DNA of 64,000 nt from Thermoanaerobaculia bacterium (GTDB lineage Bacteria > Acidobacteriota > Thermoanaerobaculia > Multivoradales > JAIOJS01), in assembly GCA_030429235.1 (NCBI GenBank), contig JAUIDB010000016.1, positions 33,461-97,460 of the forward strand, in the 5' to 3' direction. Below are positions 15,896 through 24,083 of the stretch, in pieces (positions within the stretch are counted from its first letter, which is position 1; each line of letters starts with the position of its first letter). The position numbers and the translations under genes were made by a program. The notes beneath the pieces are model-generated. The model was given only the letters and a program-made list of their open reading frames with translations, did no database searches and was not told the DNA's origin.

Positions 15896-18058
15896 ATGTA
15901 CCAGAGCATCTACGTTCCCGTCGACAACTCCCGCCACTCCAATCGGGCGATCGATACTGCCCTGCAACTCGGCCAGGGATTTCAGTCCCGGATGACCGGT
16001 TCGCACGTCTACGCAGCCAAGATGCACGACTATCGGTTCAAGCAGATGGAGTTCACCTTGCCGGAGGAGTACCTCGTCGAGCAGGAACTCCACCGGCAGC
16101 GCAAGATCCACGACAGCCTCATCACCATGGGGCTGCAGCTGATCTCCGACTGCTATCTCGAACCGATGGGGGCGCGCTGCGAGGAGGTCGGACTCCCCTT
16201 CGAACCGAAGATGATGGACGGCAAGCACTCCACGGAACTGATCCGCGACATCGAGGACAGCGACTACGACCTCGTCGTCATGGGCGTCCTCGGGGTCGGC
16301 AAGACCCGCGACAGTCAGATCGGCGCGGTGTGCTCTCGCGTGACCCAGGAGTGCGCCCGCGATACCTGGGTGGTCAAGCACCTACCGAAGAAGGACGAGC
16401 CAGAGCGCGACACGATCCTGGTCGGGGTGGACGGCAGCCCTCGCTCCTTCGGGGCCCTGACCACGGCCTTGGAACTGGCTCGCAAGTTCGACAAGAAGGT
16501 CGAGGTGATCGGTGTCTACGATCCCTACCTGCACTACGCGGTGTTCAAGGGGATCGTCGACGTGCTGACCGAGCGCGCGGCCAAAGTCTTCCGCTTCGAG
16601 GAGCAGAACCAGCTGCACGAGGAGATCATCGACACTGGACTGGCCCAGATCTACCAGTCTCATCTCGAGGTCGCCGAGAGCATGGCGCGGGAGGCGGGGA
16701 TCGAGGTCACCAAGACGCTGCTCGACGGCAAGGCGTTCCAGAAGGTGCTCGACCACGTGCGCAAGGTCGAACCCTGGGTGTTGGTCGTGGGACGCGACGG
16801 CGTCCACGCCGGCGATGACGAGACCGGGTTGGGAAGCAACACCGAGAACCTGCTTCGGCTCTGTGCCTGCGACATTCTGCTGACCAACTCCGAGGTGGTA
16901 CCCGAACTCGACCTGCGGGCCGAGGAGTCGATCCACTGGACGCCGGAGGCGCTCGAGCGCATGGACCGGGTGCCTCCTCAGGTCCTCGGGATCGCTCGTA
17001 CCGCGATCCTGCGGTTGGCGATCGAACAGGGGCACAGTGTGGTGTCGTCGGACCTGGTCACCGAGGCGATGGAGCGCTTCATGCCGAAGAAGGCGGCCGA
17101 CGCCAACGTCCGGTTGGCCGAGGCGTTGGTGCTGCATCGGGCCGAAGAGGAACCGGTCGCGGTCTGTGCCAGTTGTGGGGTGGCGGCTCGAACCCAGGAT
17201 CCCGTGACCTGCACGGTTTGCGGCTCGGTCGAGTTCGAGCGGATCTCGGCCGAGACCATCGCTCGGATCATCGCCGAGGAGGGCGGGGTCGAGGAGGAGA
17301 TGACCTACGACGGCCGCAAGATCCGCTGGACGCAGGAGGCGAAGGCCTCGCTGAAGTTTCTGGAAGATCGCTACCAACGGCGGCGGGCCAAGGCCCGGAT
17401 CGAGAAGGCGGCCCGGATCCAGAAGCTCGACCCGATCAGTCTAGAGTTCGCGCAACGATTCGTCGAGGAGGAGGCCGGTGTGCTCTACCAGCCATCGGCC
17501 GAGTACCAAGAGCGGAAGGCCGAGGTGGCTCGCAACGGGGTGCCCGAGCGGGTGGAGCCGGCACTACCGCGCCCTGCCGATGAGGATGCCGAGGACGACG
17601 CCGAGCGCGAAGGCAAGATCTGGGGTCGGGACGCCAACGACGTCCCCCTGGTATCGAGCTACGAGTGGCGGGCGGAAGCGGTCGAACGAGTGCTGCGGGT
17701 ACCGGCGGGATTCATGCGGGACAATACTCAGGAGCGGATCGAGGGTCTGGCCGCGAAGGACCCTCGACAGGCGATCGATCTCGCCCTGGTCGAAGAGGGT
17801 CTGGCGCTCGGCCGGCAGCTGATGGAGGAGATGCTGTCGCAGTACCAACCCCCCGCCCCTGCCTCGACCGAGCCGGTGGTCGAAGCGGCCCCCACCCCTG
17901 AACCGACCAAGGCGAGCGGTGGCTGTCCCTTCCACGTGGCCCTGGAGAGTGGGGCTGCCGACACGGTCCGCGAGGTGATGAAGGAGTACCCGCTCAACGA
18001 AGTCAGCGTCATGACCGAGATGGAGCGCCAGAAGCGCGACCTGCCCAAAGAGAACTAG
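15896..18058 (+). CDS. Two universal-stress domains fused to zinc ribbon and three PCP_red-like domains
   Basis: A soluble 720-residue protein. Residues about 1-165 and 170-335 are two UspA-type Rossmann domains (VPVDNSRHSNRAI; ILVGVDGSPRSFGAL, with the second keeping the GxDGS nucleotide loop). At 344-396 lies a PCP_red-like domain (IHWTPEALERMDRVPPQ...), at 424-447 a zinc ribbon (CASCG...CTVCG), at about 477-525 and 589-645 two more PCP_red-like helices-rich units (IRWTQEAK..., YEWRAEAVERV...), and near the end a GGCPFH motif. PCP_red (PF08369) is the C-terminal domain of dark protochlorophyllide reductase B. It sits 62 bases after the cytochrome operon, so it is probably cotranscribed; role unknown. 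Confidence 0.75.
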   Translation: MYQSIYVPVDNSRHSNRAIDTALQLGQGFQSRMTGSHVYAAKMHDYRFKQMEFTLPEEYLVEQELHRQRKIHDSLITMGLQLISDCYLEPMGARCEEVGLPFEPKMMDGKHSTELIRDIEDSDYDLVVMGVLGVGKTRDSQIGAVCSRVTQECARDTWVVKHLPKKDEPERDTILVGVDGSPRSFGALTTALELARKFDKKVEVIGVYDPYLHYAVFKGIVDVLTERAAKVFRFEEQNQLHEEIIDTGLAQIYQSHLEVAESMAREAGIEVTKTLLDGKAFQKVLDHVRKVEPWVLVVGRDGVHAGDDETGLGSNTENLLRLCACDILLTNSEVVPELDLRAEESIHWTPEALERMDRVPPQVLGIARTAILRLAIEQGHSVVSSDLVTEAMERFMPKKAADANVRLAEALVLHRAEEEPVAVCASCGVAARTQDPVTCTVCGSVEFERISAETIARIIAEEGGVEEEMTYDGRKIRWTQEAKASLKFLEDRYQRRRAKARIEKAARIQKLDPISLEFAQRFVEEEAGVLYQPSAEYQERKAEVARNGVPERVEPALPRPADEDAEDDAEREGKIWGRDANDVPLVSSYEWRAEAVERVLRVPAGFMRDNTQERIEGLAAKDPRQAIDLALVEEGLALGRQLMEEMLSQYQPPAPASTEPVVEAAPTPEPTKASGGCPFHVALESGAADTVREVMKEYPLNEVSVMTEMERQKRDLPKEN

Positions 18059-18069
18059 AGACCAGGGAC

Positions 18070-18591
18070 CTAGGGTGAGGCGCCGGTTCCGCCCCGGGGA
18101 GCGTCGAGCAACCCCGGTACCACCATCCAGATCAGGCTGGCCTGCCCCGCTTCCAGTTGGCGCCAGTCGTCGAGCGCGAAGTCGAGCCTTAGCAGCGCGG
18201 CAGTGGCGATCTGGATTCGTCCCCCTTGGATCAACTGCGCGACCAGGTCCGACATCGTGGGTTGGTGCCCTACGATGAGCAGGCGCCGGGATCGTCCACC
18301 GTGTCGCCGGAGGACCTCGATCGCCCGCTCGGTGGACGTCTCGTACAGCGAATCGAGGGCCTCGACCGCGCACCCCCAGCTGCCGGACCGGGAGGCCAGA
18401 GCCCAGGTCTCACGAGTGCGCTGAGCGCTCGATACGAGGGCCCTGTCGGGAGGCTCACCGAGTTGCGTCAGGAAGCTACCCACCCGCGAGGCGGCGCGCC
18501 TTCCTCCGTCGCTCAGAGGGCGCCCGTGGTCGCCACCCGAACTCGTATTCCAGGTGGCATCGGCGTGGCGTAGAACGTAGAGGGAACTCAT
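18070..18591 (-). CDS. SixA-like histidine phosphatase
   Basis: Histidine-phosphatase superfamily enzyme of 173 residues. The RHA motif at residues 8-10 (LYVLRHADATW) carries the catalytic His that becomes phosphorylated. The later LLIVGHQPTMSDL supplies the second conserved His, and the length matches SixA, which dephosphorylates phosphohistidine proteins. ATG at 18591 gives the natural SixA N-terminus; a longer frame upstream has no support. It converges with the USP gene 12 bases away, and its upstream region is shared with the divergent GGDEF gene. Confidence 0.82.
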   Translation of the reverse strand: MSSLYVLRHADATWNTSSGGDHGRPLSDGGRRAASRVGSFLTQLGEPPDRALVSSAQRTRETWALASRSGSWGCAVEALDSLYETSTERAIEVLRRHGGRSRRLLIVGHQPTMSDLVAQLIQGGRIQIATAALLRLDFALDDWRQLEAGQASLIWMVVPGLLDAPRGGTGASP

Positions 18592-18683
18592 GGTGGCAGT
18601 CGGGACTCTAGCAGTTGCCAGCCCAATCGATCGGCTTCGGACCTGGAACCGCAGAGCCACCAACCGTGGCCCGCGAGAGGTAA

Positions 18684-18717
18684 GACCTATCGCCTGATCG
18701 GTAAGGCATAATAGGTC
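18684..18717. promoter_or_regulatory. Inverted repeat upstream of FHA-GGDEF gene
   Basis: GACCTAT (18684-18690) and ATAGGTC (18711-18717) form perfect 7-base arms around an inner GCCT...AGGC pair, 30 bases before the ATG at 18747. CATAAT, resembling a -10 box, overlaps the right arm (18707-18712). It may be an operator or a 5' leader hairpin in the intergenic region shared with the divergent sixA-like gene. Confidence 0.35.
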
Positions 18718-18746
18718 GAACGCCAGACCGCAGCTCGAAAGGACCG

Positions 18747-19706
18747 ATGAAGACTACCGACGACTCTGACCAGCAGGAAACCCACGAGGGACTCGATCCT
18801 CTCGAGCCGGCGGATCTGGATATCACCCGGATCTCTCGGCCGCGCGATTTCGATAGCAAAGCGCGTCGGACGGCTACGCTGGTGGTGATGAACGGCCCTG
18901 AGATCGGACACGACTTTCCCCTGCGGCGCAAAGAGGTGGTGATCGGGCGGGGGGTAGGAGCGGACATCTTGATCCGCCATCGTGAGGTCTCGCGGCGCCA
19001 CGCCAAGATCGAGATCCTTCGGTTCGGCAACGACGAGCTGTACCGGCTGACTGATCTCGGGAGTACCAATCAGGTTCTGGTCAACGGGGAGCAGGTGCTG
19101 ACGCACGTCCTGGCTGACGGCGACAAGATCCATCTCGGCGAGGTGGTGCTGGAGTTTGGCCTTCAGGATGCCATCGACTCGAAGTTTCATGCCGAGGTCC
19201 AAAATCGGATCCGCTACGACGACCTCACGGGGCTGCTGACCTACGGTTCGTTCCAGACGGCCCTGGTCTGGGAACTCGAGCGCCACAGCGAGGGAGCCGG
19301 CTGTGCGGTGGTGATGATGGACCTCGACGACTTCAAACAGCTCAACGACACCTACGGTCACCTGGCGGGCTCGGCGGTGCTGGAGGAGATCGGCCAACTT
19401 CTGGCCGACAACGTGCGACACTTCGATGTGGTCGCTCGCTACGGCGGCGAGGAGTTCGTGGCCTACCTACCGGAGACCGACGAGCAGGAAGCGATGGTGG
19501 CGGTCGAGAGGATCCGGCGCCTGATCGAGGAGCACGTCTTCGAGCACCAGGCACGCGAGATCCAGCTGACCATCTCGATGGGCGTCTCGCACTTCCCCGA
19601 CGATGGCCGGGAGCTCGAGTCTCTGGTTCAGGTGGCCGACGAGCGGCTCTACTGCGCCAAGCGGGAGGGCAAGAACCGAGTGATCGGTCCGGGGCGAGAC
19701 TACTAG
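18747..19706 (+). CDS. FHA-domain diguanylate cyclase
   Basis: A cytoplasmic c-di-GMP synthase of 319 residues with no membrane segment. The FHA domain (about residues 45-125) has the phosphothreonine-binding motifs GRGVGADI, SRRHA and GSTNQVLVNG. The GGDEF domain follows (DDLTGLLTYGSFQ... to the end) with an intact active site GGEEF near residues 233-237. The sequence RHFD five residues before RYGGEEF matches an RxxD inhibitory site, so product feedback inhibition is likely. AAAGGA lies just before the ATG. Regulation through a Thr kinase would fit the FHA domain; no kinase gene is in the window. Confidence 0.92.
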   Translation: MKTTDDSDQQETHEGLDPLEPADLDITRISRPRDFDSKARRTATLVVMNGPEIGHDFPLRRKEVVIGRGVGADILIRHREVSRRHAKIEILRFGNDELYRLTDLGSTNQVLVNGEQVLTHVLADGDKIHLGEVVLEFGLQDAIDSKFHAEVQNRIRYDDLTGLLTYGSFQTALVWELERHSEGAGCAVVMMDLDDFKQLNDTYGHLAGSAVLEEIGQLLADNVRHFDVVARYGGEEFVAYLPETDEQEAMVAVERIRRLIEEHVFEHQAREIQLTISMGVSHFPDDGRELESLVQVADERLYCAKREGKNRVIGPGRDY

Positions 19707-19730
19707 CGCGTCGCTGCGGGCGGTAGCGAC

Positions 19731-20486
19731 TCAGGGGCGATCGCGGCGCAAGAGCCTTCGCAATCGGCGGAGGAACTTTCGGCCCGGGTCGACCTTCTCG
19801 GTCCGATACTCCGGACGTTCTTCGTAGAACAGGTGGTGGCCGGGGTGGCGAGGCTTCTCGAACTGCCGGTACTCGGAGTGGCCGACGAGATACTCCAGGC
19901 CGGGGTACCGTGTCTTGAGGTACCGGACCAGCTGGCGGTTGGCCTCGAGCTGCGCTTCGGTCAGCGGGGCCTCGGCTCCTCGTTCGTCGAGATCTCCGTC
20001 CCCGACGTTCTCGATTCCGATCGCGACGTGGTTCAGCCCGATCACGTGGCGGGCGATCAGGTCATCCGGGTAGAGCCGATAGATCGATCCGTCGCGGTCG
20101 ACCACGTAGTGGATTCCAACGTTGAGGCGGCCGTTCTGGCGGATCGTCTGGCGGTAGCTACCGATGGTCGTCGATCGGAACGCATCGAGAGTCCCGGCGA
20201 GGGTGGGAATCGCGGTGTAGTGGACGACGATGACTCGTGGGTCGAAGCGAATCGTGGCCGCCTCGTTGGCGGCGGAGAGGCCCTCCGCCAACTTCGGGTT
20301 GTGGATCGCGAGGTAGTCCCGGGTGAGTTGAACCCGTTCGGCCTCCACGATCGTGGCGTGCTTCTGCGAGATCTCCGGCGTGGCCGGCGCCAGGGAGTCG
20401 GGGAGTCGACTCCGATCGAAGGAGGAGCAACCACCCGCCGCGAGCGCCGCGACGAGAAGCCACCAGACCGCGAAGCGGCGGCTCAT
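19731..20486 (-). CDS. N-acetylmuramoyl-L-alanine amidase lipoprotein (Amidase_2)
   Basis: A 251-residue periplasmic lipoprotein (lipobox LAAGGC, Cys about 20) with an AmpD/PGRP-type zinc amidase domain that cleaves the MurNAc-L-Ala bond of peptidoglycan. Zinc ligands appear as His in VIVVHYTAIP, His in RHPGHHLF and Asp in KVDPGRKF. The core HVIGLNHVAIGIENVGD is the typical conserved strand-helix. It shares strand and a 7-base gap with the AstE-like gene upstream, so the two are probably cotranscribed, and it converges with the GGDEF gene. Confidence 0.87.
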   Translation of the reverse strand: MSRRFAVWWLLVAALAAGGCSSFDRSRLPDSLAPATPEISQKHATIVEAERVQLTRDYLAIHNPKLAEGLSAANEAATIRFDPRVIVVHYTAIPTLAGTLDAFRSTTIGSYRQTIRQNGRLNVGIHYVVDRDGSIYRLYPDDLIARHVIGLNHVAIGIENVGDGDLDERGAEAPLTEAQLEANRQLVRYLKTRYPGLEYLVGHSEYRQFEKPRHPGHHLFYEERPEYRTEKVDPGRKFLRRLRRLLRRDRP

Positions 20487-20493
20487 GCTGGTC

Positions 20494-21699
20494 TCAGCCG
20501 TCGTTGCGACGAACCATCACGACCCGTCGAGCCACTGGGCCTTCGCGGTGGAAGCCGAGGAGGTGGAAAAGTTCGAGGGCGAACCAACGCGCCACGCCGC
20601 GGTCGACGGTGAACCGGCCGGGATGTTCGGTCCGTCGAACTCCGGGCAGCCAGTGGATGAACCGTTCGGCGTGAAGGCGGCGGACGACCCCCGACAGGCG
20701 GAGCCAGGCCGGGTGCACGGCGCGAGCGATGAAGAAGCCATCTTCCCCTTGGGGCTGGTAGAGGGGCATCAGCAGATAGCCGGAGGCGGGCGCCCGCACT
20801 TCGCGGCCTTCTTCGACGGCGAGGACCTCACCGGCCTCCACGAGCTGGAAGCCGGCGTAGTCAGGCACCATGAGGAACTGGCTGTCTGGTTCGAGAGCGT
20901 GACGGTAGTGGATCTCCACGACGTCGGGAAGACGACCCTTCTGCTCTTGCAGCAGCTGCCGCCCGGCCGCCGCCTGCGGCGAGCCCGCAGGGAGCAGGCC
21001 AGCGGTCTCGAGGGCGAGCCAGAGGGCCGCTTCGGCGCGATCGACGGTCGACGGATCACGGTGTGAACCCGTCTCCACCGTGATGCCAGTCACTCCGAGG
21101 CGGCTGAGGTAGTGGTAGAGGGTGCCTCCGAGCTCCTCTTCGATCCCCAGCACCAGCGGTGCCGGAAAACTGAGACCGAAGGCGCGGTTGGCCAACGAGT
21201 CCTCGAGCACCACGAAGGAGGGTCCGGGGCCGGAGGTCGAGTGGAGGTCGAGCAGGTAGGTCTGAGGGGAGAGTCCGATGGCCTGCCGGAGTTCGAGATC
21301 GAGCTCCAGGAGTTCGTTCTCTTCGGCCGTCTCGCCGACCCCCGCGGCTCGCAGTCGCGCTACGTTCTCGTCCGTCCAGATCCGGTTGAGATCGGCGTCC
21401 AGGTAGCGTCGACCGGCCTTCAGCGCCGCCCGATTGCCGGCCAGGACGAGGAGCTGCCCCCGGAGGTCGGACTTCAGTCCGGCGAGGGCCGCCAGGACTC
21501 GCTGTGCTCCCAGGACGCCCGCGGGTTCGTTGCCGTGCACTCCGCCGACACAGAGCAGGGTCGGACCGGGCTGATTCCCGACGATGTGGCCGATGACCCG
21601 GGGCACCTCGATGCCCGGCACCTCGAGCGGCTGCAGTCCGAGGTCACTTGGCTGGGGTGGGGTGGCAGGAGGCCGTGGGGTGGTGAGAGACGACGTCAT
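20494..21699 (-). CDS. Succinylglutamate desuccinylase/aspartoacylase family amidohydrolase
   Basis: M14-like zinc amidohydrolase of 401 residues. The HxxE zinc motif is in CVGGVHGNEPAG (H55, E58) and a second block DADLNRIW is the family's substrate/Arg motif. The later LLDLHSTSGPGPSF provides the third zinc His. The C-terminal ~150 residues form a beta-rich domain (VEIHYRHALEP..., VVRRLHAE), as in AstE/AspA. Known members remove acyl groups from N-acylated amino acids; the actual substrate cannot be read here. The gene is followed closely by the amidase lipoprotein and is divergent from the GNAT gene. Confidence 0.82.
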   Translation of the reverse strand: MTSSLTTPRPPATPPQPSDLGLQPLEVPGIEVPRVIGHIVGNQPGPTLLCVGGVHGNEPAGVLGAQRVLAALAGLKSDLRGQLLVLAGNRAALKAGRRYLDADLNRIWTDENVARLRAAGVGETAEENELLELDLELRQAIGLSPQTYLLDLHSTSGPGPSFVVLEDSLANRAFGLSFPAPLVLGIEEELGGTLYHYLSRLGVTGITVETGSHRDPSTVDRAEAALWLALETAGLLPAGSPQAAAGRQLLQEQKGRLPDVVEIHYRHALEPDSQFLMVPDYAGFQLVEAGEVLAVEEGREVRAPASGYLLMPLYQPQGEDGFFIARAVHPAWLRLSGVVRRLHAERFIHWLPGVRRTEHPGRFTVDRGVARWFALELFHLLGFHREGPVARRVVMVRRNDG

Positions 21700-21783
21700 C
21701 GAAGGAGCTAGGATATCAGACTAGGGCGTGGCCGGTTCGGTCTTCGCTCACCGCGAAGCACCACCTGACACCACCTCGTTTTC

Positions 21784-22629
21784 ATGGTCTCCTACCGATT
21801 CTGCCGCCCCGACGATCTACCGCTGCTGGTGCGCGCGATCAACGAGTGCTACGACACGCACTTCGCTCGCCCGCCGATGACGGCGGAGGGGTTTCGAGTC
21901 GGCATGCGCGAGATCGATCTCTGGCCGAGCAACTGCATGGTGGCCGTCGGGCCGCAGGGGCCGATCGGCGTCTCCGTGGCCACCAAGCGATCCCGCGAGG
22001 TGCTGGTCTGGGCCGTCGGAGTGCGCCCTGGCCATCAGAGGGAAGGTCATGGCCGGCACCTGGTGACCTCTCTGCGACAGAAGCTGGCCGTCCTGGGACC
22101 GGAGCGACTGGTGGCCGAGGTGCACCAAGGAGACGAAGCGGCCCAGGCCTTCTTGCAGGCCATCGGCTTTCGTCGTGAGCAGACCCTCGTCGATTGGGAG
22201 CGACCGCGAGGGCCGGAACTCCCCTCGCTCGACCTGATTCAATCCATCGGGGTCGAAGATCTAGACCGGATCGGGCTGCTGAGCGCGCCCGAGGATGCCG
22301 CCTGGGGCCGACAGATCGAGAGTCTGCGTGGACAGTGCGGTGTCCTGACCGGTTTTGCCATGGTCGCCGGAGAGTCGGTCGAGGGATGGCTGCTCTACCG
22401 CCGTGACGGGCCCCTGGCCGAGGTCGTGGGGTGGGGCGGTGCGGCGCGCTCGACCTCACGCTCCCGCCTCTTTGACCTCCTCTGCCGGCGCGTCGAAGGG
22501 GAAACTGCCAAGGCGCTTCGGCTGCCCAGACTCCAGGCGGCGGAGAGCGAGCAGCTGGCCCTGCCGGCGCTGGGTTTTCGCCCGGCCGCAAGCTATCATC
22601 GCTACTCCGGCGAAGCGATCCCGGCCTGA
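21784..22629 (+). CDS. GNAT family N-acetyltransferase
   Basis: A 281-residue protein whose first half is a GNAT fold: acetyl-CoA-binding motif A is VWAVGVRPGHQREGHGRHLV (RxGHGR pyrophosphate loop) followed by AQAFLQAIGFRREQTLVDWERP. The second half (from about residue 155) looks like a degenerate second GNAT-like domain without a clear CoA loop. Substrate unknown. It begins 84 bases from the divergent AstE-like gene and is followed by the Mrp-type ATPase on the same strand. Confidence 0.8.
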   Translation: MVSYRFCRPDDLPLLVRAINECYDTHFARPPMTAEGFRVGMREIDLWPSNCMVAVGPQGPIGVSVATKRSREVLVWAVGVRPGHQREGHGRHLVTSLRQKLAVLGPERLVAEVHQGDEAAQAFLQAIGFRREQTLVDWERPRGPELPSLDLIQSIGVEDLDRIGLLSAPEDAAWGRQIESLRGQCGVLTGFAMVAGESVEGWLLYRRDGPLAEVVGWGGAARSTSRSRLFDLLCRRVEGETAKALRLPRLQAAESEQLALPALGFRPAASYHRYSGEAIPA

Positions 22630-22668
22630 GCGGACTCGGGCCTCGGCAGACCTCTCGAACGATGGGGC

Positions 22669-23565
22669 GTGATGAAGCGGTACAGCGAGATAGCAGGCGA
22701 CGGTGGCTCCGACATTCTGGGGCAGGTCATCGAGCAGCGTCGAGCCCAGGCCGCCAGCCTGGCCGGAGTGGGGCACCTGGTCGCGATCGCTTCGGGGAAG
22801 GGAGGGGTCGGCAAGAGTACGCTCACCCTGGTTCTCGGTCTCGCGCTCCGACAACGGGGTCGGCGGGTCGCGATTCTCGACTGTGATCTGAACGGGCCCT
22901 GCCAGGCGCAGTTGGCGGGGTTGCAAGAGGTCCCTTGGCATCTGTCCGAAGAAGGACTCGGTGTTCCACGGCGTGCCGACGGGCTGGGAGTCCTGTCGCT
23001 GGGAGGCGTCCTGGCGGCCGAACAACCGATGCCGCTCGACTCCGTGGCGCAGGGGGACGCCCATACCTGGAGGGCCACGCGAGAGATGGCGATGCTCTCG
23101 CAGCTGATCACCGCGACCTCGTGGGGGGAGCTAGACCTGCTGCTGGTGGACCTGCCACCGGGGAGCGAACGGACCCTGCACCATCTGGGGGTGCTCGGGG
23201 CCCGAACCTCGGTGGTGCTGGTCACGCTTCCGTCCGCACTGGCCACCGGGGTCGTGTCCCGCTCGCTGGGCGCCCTGCGGGCGGCGGGTCATGAACCTCT
23301 GGGGTACCTCGAGAACATGGCCGGCTACTACTGCCGGGACTGTGGCGAGGTCCGTTCCCTGTTTCCCGAGGCGCCACGGTCTCTCGACTTGCCCTGTCTC
23401 GGCTCGATTCCTTTCGACCCCGAGTGGGCGGAGCGCGGCGACCGAGGCTGGCCGCCGCTCGGCGAGGAGCGGGATCCTGCGCTCGAAGCGGTCGGTCACG
23501 CGGCCGAAGCCCTGCTAGCATCTTTAGCTCACCGGGAGAGCCCAGAGGAGGAGGATCCGAGATGA
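22669..23565 (+). CDS. Mrp/NubP-type P-loop ATPase (Fe-S cluster carrier family)
   Basis: A 298-residue SIMIBI ATPase. The deviant Walker A is SGKGGVGKST, switch motif is LDCDLNGP and Walker B is LLLVDLPPGS, as in Mrp/ApbC/NubP proteins that carry [4Fe-4S] clusters. The family CxxC is present as YYCRDCGE. Start is GTG at 22669 or ATG at 22672. It overlaps by ATGA with the following PCP_red zinc-ribbon gene, so the two products are translationally coupled. A NifH/BchL-like ATPase paired with a BchB-type domain recalls the dark protochlorophyllide reductase arrangement, but no catalytic BchB/BchN core is here; that link is speculative. Confidence 0.88.
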   Translation: MMKRYSEIAGDGGSDILGQVIEQRRAQAASLAGVGHLVAIASGKGGVGKSTLTLVLGLALRQRGRRVAILDCDLNGPCQAQLAGLQEVPWHLSEEGLGVPRRADGLGVLSLGGVLAAEQPMPLDSVAQGDAHTWRATREMAMLSQLITATSWGELDLLLVDLPPGSERTLHHLGVLGARTSVVLVTLPSALATGVVSRSLGALRAAGHEPLGYLENMAGYYCRDCGEVRSLFPEAPRSLDLPCLGSIPFDPEWAERGDRGWPPLGEERDPALEAVGHAAEALLASLAHRESPEEEDPR

Positions 23566-24035
23566 AGTTTCTCTGCGTAGCGTGCGACGAGGCGATGAAG
23601 CTGCAGGATGCAATGCCGGCCGAGGATCCGGGCACGCTGGCCGTGGTGTACTGCTGCCCGGAGTGTGATCGGCAGATGGCGATGCTGACCAATCCCTGGG
23701 AGACCCAGCTGGTGCAGTCGCTGGGCGTGAAGATCGGACCCGGCGCCGAGAGCGAGTCGACGGGCTGCCCTTTCGCCGGGGCCGTACAGGGACTGCAATC
23801 GGCGGAGACCGAGTCGTTGTCCACCTCCGAAACCACGTCCCCGCCGGCTTCCGCTGAGGTGACCGCTGAGGGAGCGCTGGTCTGGACTCCGGCCGCGCTG
23901 GCGCGGTTGGAACGCATTCCGGAGTTCGTTCGTCCCATGGCCCGCCAGGGGATCGAGCACTGGGCGCGGGACCACGGCTGGCCGCAAGTGACCGAAGAGG
24001 TGCTCGAGGCGGCGCGGGGCGGGATGGGGCTCTAG
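23562..24035 (+). CDS. Zinc-ribbon protein with GCPF motif and C-terminal PCP_red domain
   Basis: A 157-residue soluble protein. Four cysteines (CVAC near residue 5 and CCPEC near residue 31) form a probable zinc or Fe-S site. A GCPFAG motif lies near residue 68, followed by a Ser/Thr/Glu-rich linker and a C-terminal PCP_red domain (LVWTPAALARLERIPEFVRP...). The USP-fusion protein at 15.9 kb shares all three elements, Cys ribbon, GCPF and PCP_red, in a different order. It is coupled to the Mrp ATPase by a 4-base overlap, suggesting the ATPase delivers a cluster to it or acts on it. Function unknown. Confidence 0.75.
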   Translation: MKFLCVACDEAMKLQDAMPAEDPGTLAVVYCCPECDRQMAMLTNPWETQLVQSLGVKIGPGAESESTGCPFAGAVQGLQSAETESLSTSETTSPPASAEVTAEGALVWTPAALARLERIPEFVRPMARQGIEHWARDHGWPQVTEEVLEAARGGMGL

Positions 24036-24083
24036 CCGTGGTGAGCTAGCCGGTACGCGGCCACCGTCTGATATCTTGTACCC

